DNA of 64,000 nt from Hinthialibacter sp964556895 (GTDB taxonomy: Bacteria; Hinthialibacterota; Hinthialibacteria; Hinthialibacterales; Hinthialibacteraceae): the NCBI GenBank assembly GCA_964556895.1, contig CAZKYC010000006.1, positions 26,330 through 90,329 of the forward strand. Direction: 5' to 3'. The notes beneath the pieces are model-generated. The model worked only from the letters and a program-made list of their open reading frames with translations, was not told where the DNA came from and did no database searches. The position numbers and the translations under genes were made by a program. Of the stretch, positions 44,118 through 53,456 are shown in pieces. Every line of letters begins with the position of its first letter. Position 1 is the first letter of the stretch.

Positions 44118-45142
44118 TCATTCACCTTTGGTTGAAACTGTTTCGTAATTGAGTCTGCGATTATATCGATTGGCAACTCTTCGACCACAGCGCGGATCGC
44201 GACAGCAGCCTTGGGCATTCCATACACAACGCAGGTCGCTTCATCCTGCGCCACGGTATGCCACCCCGCCTCGCGCAGCGCGAGTAACCCGGCGGCGCCG
44301 TCTTTCCCCATTCCAGACAATAGCACAGCAGCGCCAGGGACATCCCACTCTAGAGCAGCGCTCATAAATAATACATCAACAGAAGGCCGATAGGGCGTCT
44401 CAGCCGGTTCGTGTTGAAAGACCAGTTTATGGTCGGGACTAATGGCGGCATGGCGATCGCTGCCCGCGAGATAGACGCGGTTTGGTTCAATGCTGTCGCC
44501 GTCTTTGGCCGTTGAAACTGTTAGGCCCGTCTGGTCATCCAGCCATTTCGCCAAGCCTTCGCTAAATTGTGAATCGACATGCTGAACGATAACCACCGCG
44601 ATATTCAAATCCGTTGACAATCCAGAGAGGACTTTCGCGATCGCCTTGGGCCCGCCGGTTGACGCGCCAATCAATAGCAGGCCCGGCGCATCGGAGTAAA
44701 GCGTAATCGAGTCGGAACGTTGTTTAAACGCGGTTTTGGCTGGAGCGCCTTTGATGATTTTGCGAATGCGTTCTAACTTGCTATAGAATTCTTCGCTGCC
44801 GCTTGAATCGCCGTCCGCCCCAATGACCGGGGTCGCGACTGCGTCGAGGGCGCCGTTGCCCAGGGCTTCAAAGACTTTGGATACATGGCTGTCGACCGAC
44901 GAGGTTACCACAATAATGGCGCAGGGCGAGTCGCGCATAATCTCACGCGTCGCTGCGGCGCCGTCTAACACGGGCATGATTAGGTCCATCAAAACGATGT
45001 CGGGTTTATCTTCTTTGGTCCGAAGCACCGCTTCGTTGCCGTCGGCGGCGATCCAAGCCACTTCATAATCTGGTTTGGATTGAATTAACCGCCGCAGCGC
45101 TTCAACAGCGATCATCGAATCGTTCACAATGCCAATGCGCAT
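44114..45142 (-). CDS. cheB: CheB-type methylesterase (WspF position)
   Basis: A 342-residue receptor glutamate methylesterase/deamidase. Receiver phospho-acceptor D53 ('IVLMDLIMPVLDG') and esterase triad S161 ('LIGASTGGPKA'), H188 ('VIVQHVDSQF') and D281 ('LSGMGKDGAAG') are intact. It removes methyl groups from the receptor to reset the array. In Wsp systems loss of this protein locks signalling on. It begins with ATG sharing one base with the cheA stop (TAATG). Confidence 0.95.
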   Translation of the reverse strand: MRIGIVNDSMIAVEALRRLIQSKPDYEVAWIAADGNEAVLRTKEDKPDIVLMDLIMPVLDGAAATREIMRDSPCAIIVVTSSVDSHVSKVFEALGNGALDAVATPVIGADGDSSGSEEFYSKLERIRKIIKGAPAKTAFKQRSDSITLYSDAPGLLLIGASTGGPKAIAKVLSGLSTDLNIAVVIVQHVDSQFSEGLAKWLDDQTGLTVSTAKDGDSIEPNRVYLAGSDRHAAISPDHKLVFQHEPAETPYRPSVDVLFMSAALEWDVPGAAVLLSGMGKDGAAGLLALREAGWHTVAQDEATCVVYGMPKAAVAIRAVVEELPIDIIADSITKQFQPKVNE

Positions 45143-47397
45143 TACTCTACCTCGCCAATCAAATCATCCACCGCCTGAAGGAGGGTTTCATCATGGAAAC
45201 TGCTTTTCGTCAGATAATAATCGGCGCCGGCCTCCAGGCCTCGCCTACGGTCTTGTTCACGGTCTTTGTACGACACAATCATAACTGGCAGCGATTTTAA
45301 ACGCTCATCCTGTTTCATTCGCTCGACTAGTTCAAAACCATTTAAACGCGGCATGTCGACATCGGTGACAACCAGGTCAAAGTCGCTGCGCCGCAGGGCG
45401 TTCCAGCCGTCGATTCCATCGACCGCGGTTTCGACAAAATAGCCATTGTTCTGCAAGAGTTGCCGCTCAACTTCGCGGACGGTCAATGAATCATCGACAA
45501 CCAACACTCTCTTTTGCACTTTTTCAGATAGCGGTTGGTCGCCCTGGTCAATCTTCTTCAACCGTCCCCCGCTTAGGATGTCGTCTATCGTGCGGAGCAA
45601 GTCATCGACATCAAGAACCAATGTCGGCGCACCGTCGTCTAACAGCGACACGGCGCTGATGTCAGCCACCTTGCCTAAGCGTGGGTCGAGCGGGCGAATT
45701 ACCAGCTGGCGAACCCCAATCACCCGGTCAACCACCATCCCATAGGAATGAAAACGGTCGCTCAATAACACAACCGGCCATTGGTCTTCATACTCACACG
45801 ACTCATCGAGTTCTAACGCCTGCCGGGCTGAAACCAAACCGATATGTTGATCATGAAACGTGACGAACGGCTGGTCTTCTACACGCCGTATCTGTTTGCG
45901 CTCGACGTTAATGACCCGGTTGATACGGGCGACCGGAAAGGCGTAAGGCTCGCCAGCGATTTCTACCAATAACGCCCTGACGATAGACAAGGTCAGCGGC
46001 AACTGAAGCTCAAAGCGCATGCCCTGCCCCGGCGTGGAAAATGCGCGAACCAACCCGCCAACTTCACGGATGGCGTTATGGACGACATCCAACCCAAAAC
46101 CGCGTCCTGAGATTTCGGTCACTTTGTCAGAGGTTGAAAACCCAGGCAGAAACAGAAACTCCATCAGTTCCGCCTCTGTCAGTTTGTTGGCCATTTCTTC
46201 GGGCGCGAGGCTTTTTTTCACCACCTTGCGGCGGATGGAACCATACCCGATTCCGCGCCCGTCGTCTTGAATTTCTATGTTCAAAAACCCTGAGCGGTGA
46301 GAGGCGGTTAGTTGAACGGTTCCCTCTTCGGGTTTGCCCGCGGCCAAGCGCTCATGTGGAGGTTCAATGCCATGATCGACTGCATTACGGATTAAATGGT
46401 TAAGCGGCGATTCGATTTTTTCTAGTATGTCGCGATCAACTTGAGTGTGATGGCCAATAATTTTGAACTTGACTTTCTTGCCCAAACTTCGGGATATGTC
46501 TCTCACCATTCGAGGGAACGGGCGGATGCCGTCAGTAAATGGCCGCAGTTTGCTCGCGACCACGCCGCGGTAGAGATTGTTCGACGTGTTTACAGTACGG
46601 CGGGCGTGGAGTTCGAAGTCGTTATACAATTCAGTAATCGCTTCATGGCATTCACTCAGTTGGTCAGAAATTGATTGCAATGAATACGAATACAACTCGG
46701 CGTTGGGGCTTGATTGGATTGACTCGCCTAGACGCTCTACCTGGGCGGCGATGTCGACTTGAGTGGAGCGCAACTTGAGCAGTGAGTCAGAAAAGGGCCG
46801 TAACCACCGGGTTTCGACAAGTGTTTCACCCGCAAGGCCTAACAGCCGGGTCAAATGTTGTTCTGATACGCGAACGAACCGGTCTTGGCCGCTGCGGGTT
46901 GTTTCGGAATCCACTGTGTTGTCATCTCGGTTTGGATCGGTCTCTTGCGGCCCATCAGAACCAGCCGGTTCATTTTTGGGTTGAGTGATTTGAAATTTTG
47001 GGTCGCGCAGTTTGGTGATGCTTTCTTCAATTTCATGAGCGTGCGCCTGTTTCCATTGCTCAAAATCGCCGGCTGTTGCTTTGGCGATCTGGGCCAGCTG
47101 GTCAACACAAGTCAACAACAGGTCGCTGGCGGCGGCGGCGGGCATCGCGTCTTGTTCGATGGCGGCGCTAAACATGTCTTCCATCGCGTGAGCCAGTTTC
47201 TCAGCAAGACCGACCTGGACGATGCGCGCCGCGCCTTTGAGCGAATGAGACGCTCGCATCAATAACCGCAACAAATCAGGATCGTCAGACCCGTCTTCGA
47301 TTTTGAGCAGGCCGTCGCTGAGCGAAGAGGCGTGGGTTTCGACTTCTTGGCGAAACAGGTCAAGCATTGAAAATTGGCTGAGGTCGTCGGCGTTCAA
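45142..47397 (-). CDS. cheA: CheA-type hybrid kinase with C-terminal receiver (WspE position)
   Basis: A 751-residue cytoplasmic kinase: HPt with phospho-His H51 ('MRASHSLKGAARIV'), dimerisation region, HATPase ('LNHLIRNAVDHGIEPPHERL', 'GRGFGLDVVHNAIREVGG'), CheW-like coupling domain and a terminal receiver ('RVLVVDDSLTVREVERQLL', 'LVVTDVDMPRLNGFELV'). The receiver on CheA and the lack of a separate CheY-binding P2 domain are as in WspE. It starts with TTG overlapping the previous stop (TTGA); an ATG at 47364 is possible but would cut the HPt lead helix. Confidence 0.95.
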   Translation of the reverse strand: MNADDLSQFSMLDLFRQEVETHASSLSDGLLKIEDGSDDPDLLRLLMRASHSLKGAARIVQVGLAEKLAHAMEDMFSAAIEQDAMPAAAASDLLLTCVDQLAQIAKATAGDFEQWKQAHAHEIEESITKLRDPKFQITQPKNEPAGSDGPQETDPNRDDNTVDSETTRSGQDRFVRVSEQHLTRLLGLAGETLVETRWLRPFSDSLLKLRSTQVDIAAQVERLGESIQSSPNAELYSYSLQSISDQLSECHEAITELYNDFELHARRTVNTSNNLYRGVVASKLRPFTDGIRPFPRMVRDISRSLGKKVKFKIIGHHTQVDRDILEKIESPLNHLIRNAVDHGIEPPHERLAAGKPEEGTVQLTASHRSGFLNIEIQDDGRGIGYGSIRRKVVKKSLAPEEMANKLTEAELMEFLFLPGFSTSDKVTEISGRGFGLDVVHNAIREVGGLVRAFSTPGQGMRFELQLPLTLSIVRALLVEIAGEPYAFPVARINRVINVERKQIRRVEDQPFVTFHDQHIGLVSARQALELDESCEYEDQWPVVLLSDRFHSYGMVVDRVIGVRQLVIRPLDPRLGKVADISAVSLLDDGAPTLVLDVDDLLRTIDDILSGGRLKKIDQGDQPLSEKVQKRVLVVDDSLTVREVERQLLQNNGYFVETAVDGIDGWNALRRSDFDLVVTDVDMPRLNGFELVERMKQDERLKSLPVMIVSYKDREQDRRRGLEAGADYYLTKSSFHDETLLQAVDDLIGEVE

Positions 47398-48071
47398 TAG
47401 ACGCTCCGTTTCAAGGCTTCGAAAAGTTTGCTTTCATCCAACAGCCCAACAATATCGCCGTGGTAATTGATTAACCCTGTGGTGAACGGTTTGGATGACT
47501 TGGCCACCGTTGACGGCGGCGCCTGTATCAACGTGGATGAATAACGATGGACGCCAAGAATTTCGTCCGCCGGGAACGCCCAGCGTTGATCCTGTTGAAC
47601 GATGACCGCGATTCGAGAATAGATTGACCGCGAAGTTTTCATTCCATCGCAACGGTCTTGAGTGATCCCCAATATCTGCGCCAATGAGACGCAGAGTTGG
47701 ATTTCGCCCGCGAGATTGGCCAACCCTAACACTCCTGGGCTTCGCATATGAGGAATTCGGTGAAACGGTTGTGACTCGTATACCTGGTGAAACGCCTGGG
47801 CGCTGATAGCAAGTTTTTCATGGCCCAGCCGAAAGACCACCACCGAACTGGGTTTCTGTACGGTGGAGCCTTTTTCGAATTCGATAAACCGCCCTGCTTC
47901 TTCGATATAGTCTTGAGGCAATTCGCGATTCAACAAGCTGCGTCCTGAGGATGAATAGATAGGGCAGTTGTGACAATGATTGTATTCAGCGAGTTCTGGG
48001 CATGAACGGTCGCCCATAACGCCGATTCGGCCCCAACAGCCTTGAACGTCGGCTTGATGAATGCGGCTCAT
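47394..48071 (-). CDS. cheW: CheW-like adaptor with N-terminal Cys motif (WspD position)
   Basis: A 225-residue scaffold coupling receptor to kinase. The CheW beta-barrel occupies about 70-220 ('FRLGHEKLAISAQAFHQVYE', 'VLGLANLAGEIQLCVSLAQI'). Before it is a Cys/His element with 'CWGRIGVMGDRSCPEL' and 'HCHNCPIY', a hallmark I associate with WspD-type CheW proteins and plausibly a metal site. The ATG overlaps the CheR stop (ATGA). Confidence 0.92.
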   Translation of the reverse strand: MSRIHQADVQGCWGRIGVMGDRSCPELAEYNHCHNCPIYSSSGRSLLNRELPQDYIEEAGRFIEFEKGSTVQKPSSVVVFRLGHEKLAISAQAFHQVYESQPFHRIPHMRSPGVLGLANLAGEIQLCVSLAQILGITQDRCDGMKTSRSIYSRIAVIVQQDQRWAFPADEILGVHRYSSTLIQAPPSTVAKSSKPFTTGLINYHGDIVGLLDESKLFEALKRSVY

Positions 48072-49309
48072 TTCAACACCGCCGTTTCTATTGAATCTGA
48101 TTTCGAAGCGTCAACACGTTTCAGGCGGCGGCGAAAACGCAACGCAGAACTCTCGTCGCCATTCTGTTGGCTCAACAACGCCATTTGCGCTAGCGCGCCT
48201 TCATGCCCCGGCTCTAAAAACAGCGCTTTTTGGTAAGACGCTTCGGCGGCTTGAGTCTCATTTAACGCCTGTTGAACAAGGCCATACATGTAATAGGCTT
48301 CGGCGTTTGGCGTTTGAGACAGGATGAAGTTTTCGGCGGCGATTCGCGCTTCATTGAGCCAGCCCCGGTTAGAAAGCGACTGGATGGTTTCAAGCGTCGG
48401 CGCGAATGGACCAATCACACTCGCTGCTTTTGGGACATGCCGTGTCGATGGTTTCGCGGGCATTGGCTTTGACTGGCAAACAGTCGAAGCGGTTTTGGGG
48501 GCCATGGTCGGTAGTGGCTGAACCGGAGGGTTGGCTTCTCTTCGGCGGTAGACAAACGCCAATGGTTCGCGAATGGGTTCAAAACGGTCTGTGATCGAGT
48601 GAAGCGCTTCGACGGCGCCGACAAACACCAACCCGCCCGGCGCTAACATGCGGTCAAGAGTTTGCACAACCTGCTTGCGCGAGGGCGCGTCTAAATAGAT
48701 CAATAGGTTTCGGCAAAAGATCACGTCATAGGGTTGTTTGTTCTCGCCAAAGGTTGGGTCAAGCAGGTTGCCCCACTCGAAATGAACCAGCGGGCGGTAG
48801 GGTTCACGCAGGCCGTAACTCCCACCGTTCTGCTCAAAATACCGGTCATGATTGGGGACAGCGTGTCGAAATGAGTTCGGGCGGTATACCGCTTCTTTCG
48901 CTCTCTGAAGCGCGCGCAGGCTAATGTCGAATCCATCAATGTGAAATTCGCTTGGTTTGTACTGATTCTCCAACAATGCGATTGCAATCGAGTAGGGTTC
49001 TTCCCCTTGAGAGCATGGGACGGAAGCGACTCGCAAGACAGACCCTTTGGGGCGCTTTTGCGTCCACGTTTTCAAGTATTGAAATGGCGCCTGGTCGCGA
49101 AAGAACCAGGTTTCAGGCACGACCGCTTCTTCAATCAAACGCTGGCGTTCATCTTCGGATGAGTGCAGCCGGGCCAAATATTCGCCTTCGTCTGAAATCT
49201 CACGCGCGCTCAAACGCCGTTGTATGGCGCGGTCGACCAGCTCGACGCCAATCGAATCAGGATCAAGGCCAATCTCTTTGGCCAACCAATCTTTGACGCG
49301 GTTCATCAT
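48068..49309 (-). CDS. cheR: CheR methyltransferase with C-terminal TPR (WspC position)
   Basis: A 413-residue SAM-dependent receptor methyltransferase. The N-terminal helical CheR domain leads to 'VPETWFFRDQAPFQYL' and the SAM motif 'RVASVPCSQGEEPYSIAIAL', then 'VIFCRNLLIYLD'. A Pro/Ala-rich linker (about 275-305) joins two or so TPR units near the end ('NAEAYYMYGLVQQALNET', 'KALFLEPGHEGALAQMALLS'). CheR-TPR is the WspC architecture. The start overlaps the upstream CheW stop (ATGA). Confidence 0.94.
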   Translation of the reverse strand: MMNRVKDWLAKEIGLDPDSIGVELVDRAIQRRLSAREISDEGEYLARLHSSEDERQRLIEEAVVPETWFFRDQAPFQYLKTWTQKRPKGSVLRVASVPCSQGEEPYSIAIALLENQYKPSEFHIDGFDISLRALQRAKEAVYRPNSFRHAVPNHDRYFEQNGGSYGLREPYRPLVHFEWGNLLDPTFGENKQPYDVIFCRNLLIYLDAPSRKQVVQTLDRMLAPGGLVFVGAVEALHSITDRFEPIREPLAFVYRRREANPPVQPLPTMAPKTASTVCQSKPMPAKPSTRHVPKAASVIGPFAPTLETIQSLSNRGWLNEARIAAENFILSQTPNAEAYYMYGLVQQALNETQAAEASYQKALFLEPGHEGALAQMALLSQQNGDESSALRFRRRLKRVDASKSDSIETAVLK

Positions 49310-49770
49310 AAGGCGACATTCTTTTGAAGCGATTGATACAAGACATCGCGAATGGTTTCGGGCAAAATTAAATAGGGGTCAATTCGCTGCACCATCTCGC
49401 CGTCATGTTGATAGATCTCAACCAAGTAAGGCGCTTCAATGGTGGTAACGCCAGGCGGCTGAGAATCAGGCCGCGATAGGTTCAAGGCGTCTGTGGCGCG
49501 CTCAACAATCAGGCCTAACGGTTGATGTTCATCTGATGCGGCGTTGACGACTAAAATGCGCGTGCTGAACAATGCTTGAGCCGGCGCCCCTTCTAACGCC
49601 AAGCGCAGATCAATGGCCGGAGCGACCGCGCCGCGATAATTAAACACGCCAACCACGCCGGTAGGCGCTTTGGGCGCCGAACGAAATGGAACGAGGGGGA
49701 CGACCTCAATCACATCCTTCGCGGAGACGGCGTAGCGGTTGGCGCCCAGGGTAAACAGCAGCATCAACAT
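49306..49770 (-). CDS. cheW: CheW adaptor (WspB position)
   Basis: A single-domain CheW of 154 residues: 'MLLFTLGANRYAVSAKDVIE', 'FRSAPKAPTGVVGVFNYRGA', 'APAIDLRLAL', 'RILVVNAASDEHQPLGLIVE'. It links the receptor tip to the CheA-type kinase. It starts 6 bases after the receptor stop and its own stop overlaps cheR. Confidence 0.94.
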   Translation of the reverse strand: MLMLLFTLGANRYAVSAKDVIEVVPLVPFRSAPKAPTGVVGVFNYRGAVAPAIDLRLALEGAPAQALFSTRILVVNAASDEHQPLGLIVERATDALNLSRPDSQPPGVTTIEAPYLVEIYQHDGEMVQRIDPYLILPETIRDVLYQSLQKNVAL

Positions 49771-49776
49771 AGTCGG

Positions 49777-52110
49777 TCAGTCTAACACCTTAAATCGTGA
49801 GAACTCGGTTTGAAGGCGCTGAGCGGCTTCGTTTAACTGTGTGGTCGCGTTGTTAAATTCTCGTAATGAATTTGCGGTCTGTTCCGCCCCCTCACTCAGT
49901 TGGACCATGGCCTGTGTAATCTGCAGCGCCCCTTGCGATTGTAAGTTCATGCCTTCAGTCACGCTCTGGAACTGAGGCGCGATGCTCTCCTGCACTTCGA
50001 TGGAGCGGCTGAGTTGCTCGCCGTTTTGGCTGATAATATTCACTGCGCTTTCCACTTCTTTGCTGAAGCGGTCCATCTCCATCACGCCTGCCGAGACGGC
50101 GGACAGCATTTCTTTGACCATCTTTTCGATGTCTAGCGTTGCGACCGCGGTCTGGTCAGCCAGGCGGCGAATCTCACGGGCGACTACCGAAAAGCCCTGG
50201 CCGTATTCCCCTGCTTTTTCGGCTTCGATCGCCGCGTTTAGTGAAAGCAGGTTGGTCTGGTCGGCCACCTTTGTGATCGTTGTGATAATGCTGTTGATAT
50301 TATTGGCCTTGTCGTTAATCGCGCCAAATTTGGATGAGAACGAAGACGTCGATTCCACCAACCGGTGCATGGTATTGTCAATTTCATCCAACCCTTTTCG
50401 TCCAGTATGCACCAACTGAAGGCCTTCGTTGCCAAGTTCGCCGACGTCTTGCATGGTGCTGAGCAATTCGCGCGAGGTGGCCGAAATTTCTTTCGCCGTC
50501 GCGACTACCTGGTTGGTCGAAGAGGCCTGTTCGGCCACGGTTGATTCAAGCTGGCGGGCGGAGGCGGCGATTTGGGTGGTGGAGGTTGTCACTTGAATGC
50601 CAACCCGTTGAACCTGCTTGACCGTTTGAGAGAGATTGTCAACGAAGGTGTTAAAACTGCACGCCAAGTGGCCCATCTCACCGGAACATTTTTCTGGGAT
50701 TCTGCGGGTCAAGTCGGCGTCGCCAGTAGCAAGGTCTTCGAGCTCCCGTGAAACGATTTTGATGGATTGAGAGATTGACCGAATAATCGGCGCGCCGAAC
50801 AAGAAGACGATGAGCAACACGATGCCAAAATTGATCAAGATGCCGCGCCCGATGGTGTTTGAGAGGGCGAACGCTTCTATGCGGTGCATGATGGCGACAA
50901 TCGACCAATCAAGTCCTGTCATGTAGAGCGGCGTATGCGCGACCAATAGGTGGTCGCCTAAGCCGTTGCGATATTCCCCAACGCCAGTCGTCATTGAGGC
51001 GGCCGCGCGTTCAAACTCACTATCTAACATTTTCAACAAGATCGTCGTGTTGATTTGCTTGATCATTTCTAATGAAGAGTCTGGGAGGCCTCCGCGCTCG
51101 AGTTTTTCTAAAAACTTCGCTTTGTCTACTTCATTGCTTAACTGGCGGTCATCACTTCGCAGCGTGCGGTCAGATGCGACAAGCAATAGTTGTCCGGTTT
51201 CACCCAGTCCGATCTCTTCCCACTGCCCCATGACGGTTACGATGTTATTGATTTCCCAAATTGAGAGTTGAAAGACAGCTGCTCCGATGAGTTCTTCGCC
51301 ATTAAAAATAGGAGACACGACAAATGAAGCGGGAATGTTTTGAGACGGTTCATAATATTCAAAATCAACGATATGGACGCTATCTGACGAGTCTGACGAC
51401 ATGGCTTTCTTGAAGGCGCGCGCCAGGTTGGTGTCTTTGTAAGGGCCTGTCAATAAATTGGTCGCATAATCAAACTCTTTGGCGACTGAATAGACAATGT
51501 CGCCGGCAGGAGAGACCAACAGCAGGTCATGAAAGCCAAAGCGGTTGGAATAGTTTCGATACAAGGGGTGAAACCGCTCATGATGGTGGCTATATAGCGA
51601 GTCTTCATCGGCGCTGACTAAGGCTTGTTTTTCGCCATATGGATTTGGGTTTTCTGAGATGTATAAACATTGCAGCATTCTGGAAGCGGTATTTTGGGGA
51701 TACCAGCGTTCAGCCGAAGCTTCGGGCGCGCCCGGAGTTTGCATCGACTGCTCTTCATACCAATTTTTCAGGTTGGCTTCCAGCGCTTCTTTGTTCTCTT
51801 GAAAATTGGCTGGGGGCGAACTCGTTATAAACTCAAACCCTTGGGTAAAGGCCATCATGGCTTCGACCGTCATCAGGTCTTCAGATATGGTGATGATCTG
51901 GTCTGTGATGCGGGAGAAGTAATCTTCGATTTGGTGTTTCTTGGTGTCGCGAATCGACTTCAGCTGATTGTGGGCCGCTTTTTCTAGGTGTCCGATTGAA
52001 CGGTAATAGGTCATCGTCCCCATCAACGCAATGGGGGTGATTCCGATGAAAAGCAATAAGAAAAACAACTTGGCCCGAATGGTGGTCCTGTCCCACTGGT
52101 TATCAGCCAT
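49777..52110 (-). CDS. Methyl-accepting chemoreceptor (WspA position)
   Basis: A 777-residue transmembrane receptor. Membrane helix 1 (about 12-34), a large double-Cache-like sensor domain (about 40-420, with 'FHDLLLVSPAGDIVYSVAKE' and 'VVSPIFNGEELIGAAVFQL'), helix 2 (about 425-448), HAMP, and a cytoplasmic signalling hairpin whose tip is 'VADQTNLLSLNAAIEAEKAG'. It heads the operon and has GGAG before the ATG. It probably senses an extracellular small molecule or surface-related cue; the ligand is unknown. Confidence 0.95.
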   Translation of the reverse strand: MADNQWDRTTIRAKLFFLLLFIGITPIALMGTMTYYRSIGHLEKAAHNQLKSIRDTKKHQIEDYFSRITDQIITISEDLMTVEAMMAFTQGFEFITSSPPANFQENKEALEANLKNWYEEQSMQTPGAPEASAERWYPQNTASRMLQCLYISENPNPYGEKQALVSADEDSLYSHHHERFHPLYRNYSNRFGFHDLLLVSPAGDIVYSVAKEFDYATNLLTGPYKDTNLARAFKKAMSSDSSDSVHIVDFEYYEPSQNIPASFVVSPIFNGEELIGAAVFQLSIWEINNIVTVMGQWEEIGLGETGQLLLVASDRTLRSDDRQLSNEVDKAKFLEKLERGGLPDSSLEMIKQINTTILLKMLDSEFERAAASMTTGVGEYRNGLGDHLLVAHTPLYMTGLDWSIVAIMHRIEAFALSNTIGRGILINFGIVLLIVFLFGAPIIRSISQSIKIVSRELEDLATGDADLTRRIPEKCSGEMGHLACSFNTFVDNLSQTVKQVQRVGIQVTTSTTQIAASARQLESTVAEQASSTNQVVATAKEISATSRELLSTMQDVGELGNEGLQLVHTGRKGLDEIDNTMHRLVESTSSFSSKFGAINDKANNINSIITTITKVADQTNLLSLNAAIEAEKAGEYGQGFSVVAREIRRLADQTAVATLDIEKMVKEMLSAVSAGVMEMDRFSKEVESAVNIISQNGEQLSRSIEVQESIAPQFQSVTEGMNLQSQGALQITQAMVQLSEGAEQTANSLREFNNATTQLNEAAQRLQTEFSRFKVLD

Positions 52111-52260
52111 TCACACGTCTCCACATAAGTCAATCGTTCGTATTGTAATGGGTGTAGTATAGCGTTCTTTGATGGGCATCCCTATTTTTTGCGCTGATAT
52201 GTCAGTACTTATCATCTTATCAATTTTTCTCCCCGAAACTGAAAAGAAATTGGGTTCATG

Positions 52261-52296
52261 TGTCAACCATAGTTTACTTAACATCTGTTGTTAAGT
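52261..52296 (-). promoter_or_regulatory. Candidate promoter with upstream inverted repeat for the Wsp-type operon
   Basis: On the minus strand TTGACA (52266-52261) is a candidate -35; the -10 about 17 bases on (TTCAGT) is poor. Directly upstream is a perfect inverted repeat ACTTAAC (52276-52282) / GTTAAGT (52290-52296) with a 7-base spacer, placed where an activator would bind. Confidence 0.35.
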
Positions 52297-52380
52297 GTAC
52301 TTTATGGATTTATGAGGTTTATCTAGATTCAGAATCAGATTCAGTTAAACCTAATATTTTGAGATGGATATATAAATTTA

Positions 52381-53019
52381 CTATTCTATCGGCTTAGCGG
52401 GAATTCCAACAACAGTCGCGCCATCGGGGATGGCTTTCGTGACGACTGCACCCGCCCCGACCATTACATCAGAGCCGATTTCGATGCCGGGAAGGACGCT
52501 AGCGCCGATGCTGATCTGGCTTCGGTCGCCGATTTTGGCGTTGCCGCCGATTGTAGCGCCAGGGGCGATGTGGACTCCGTCTCCAAGTATACAATCATGC
52601 TCAACAACGCTGTTGGTGTTGATAATACAATTCTCGCCAATTTTGGCTTCAGCATTGATAACCGCGCCTGCGATGACTTGGGTTCCCTGCCCCAATTCTG
52701 CTGTTGGCGACACTACCGCGCTCGAATGAACCACGGTTATCAACCGCACCCCCTGGGTCGCAAACCACGCCGCTTTCTCGAGCCGGGTTAGGCTATGGCC
52801 AATGGCGACTAAGCCTGAAACGTCTCCCGGCTGGATGTAGTTTTCGACCGCATCACGCGGCGAAATGACTGCGGCGCCTAACAGGCGCTCAGCGGAATTA
52901 GTTATACGATCATCGATCACTGCGGCAATCTCGGCGCCAACCGCTTGAAGCAACTCAATGACCACTTTGCCGTGGCCGCCGGCGCCGTATACGAGAATTC
53001 GCTTTGGTTCAATGCTCAT
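52381..53019 (-). CDS. PglD/NeuD-family sugar O/N-acetyltransferase
   Basis: A 212-residue acyltransferase. The N-terminal Rossmann-like part 'RILVYGAGGHGKVVIELLQA' is followed by a left-handed beta-helix of hexapeptide repeats from about 95 to 200 ('SAVVSPTAELGQGTQVIAGA', 'INTNSVVEHDCILGDGVHIA'), with the catalytic His in 'SVVEHDC'. It uses acetyl-CoA (or another acyl-CoA) to modify an amino sugar for surface glycans. The start overlaps the upstream gene stop (ATGA). No glycan cluster adjoins it. Confidence 0.9.
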   Translation of the reverse strand: MSIEPKRILVYGAGGHGKVVIELLQAVGAEIAAVIDDRITNSAERLLGAAVISPRDAVENYIQPGDVSGLVAIGHSLTRLEKAAWFATQGVRLITVVHSSAVVSPTAELGQGTQVIAGAVINAEAKIGENCIINTNSVVEHDCILGDGVHIAPGATIGGNAKIGDRSQISIGASVLPGIEIGSDVMVGAGAVVTKAIPDGATVVGIPAKPIE

Positions 53020-53456
53020 TGTTGTGATAATTTTCCGTCGAGAATTTGTATGGCTGATTGTAACAAGGCTTCTTCTAATGAATTGGCAACCACTGGCTCA
53101 ATATCTGGGTGTTTGATCTGCCAGACTTCGCGGGTGGTTTGTACGCCAGGCGTAATGGTCGGGAACATACTACTCACCGAACGTACCATCTCAATCAAAC
53201 TGGATACGCCTGGCATATAAACAAACTCTGAATTTTCAGCCCACCCATCCACACGAACCAGACTTTCGGCATCAATTGGGGGCAAGACAGGCGTGGCAAG
53301 CATAACCAACTGACCGCCGTATTCACCGATCACCCGGTGAGACTGGCCTTGATACAGCGCCAATTCGCCTGGTTCAGGCTCTAATTCAATCCCAAGCGCG
53401 CTGCACTGTTGGGCCAGTTTTTGGTAACCAGGAAGTAATTCGTAGATATCACTCAC
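53016..53456 (-). CDS. Protein of unknown function between AmmeMemo and acetyltransferase genes
   Basis: About 146 residues, mixed alpha/beta, unrecognised. It reads 'LLPGYQKLAQQCSALGIELE' at the start and has a 'GEYGGQLVMLATPVLPPIDA' strand region and a helical C-terminus. I start at GTG 53456, where the codon overlaps the previous stop (GTGA); longer frames run through the AmmeMemo gene antiparallel in reading phase and are unlikely. Coupling on both sides makes a three-gene unit. Confidence 0.6.
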   Translation of the reverse strand: MSDIYELLPGYQKLAQQCSALGIELEPEPGELALYQGQSHRVIGEYGGQLVMLATPVLPPIDAESLVRVDGWAENSEFVYMPGVSSLIEMVRSVSSMFPTITPGVQTTREVWQIKHPDIEPVVANSLEEALLQSAIQILDGKLSQQ

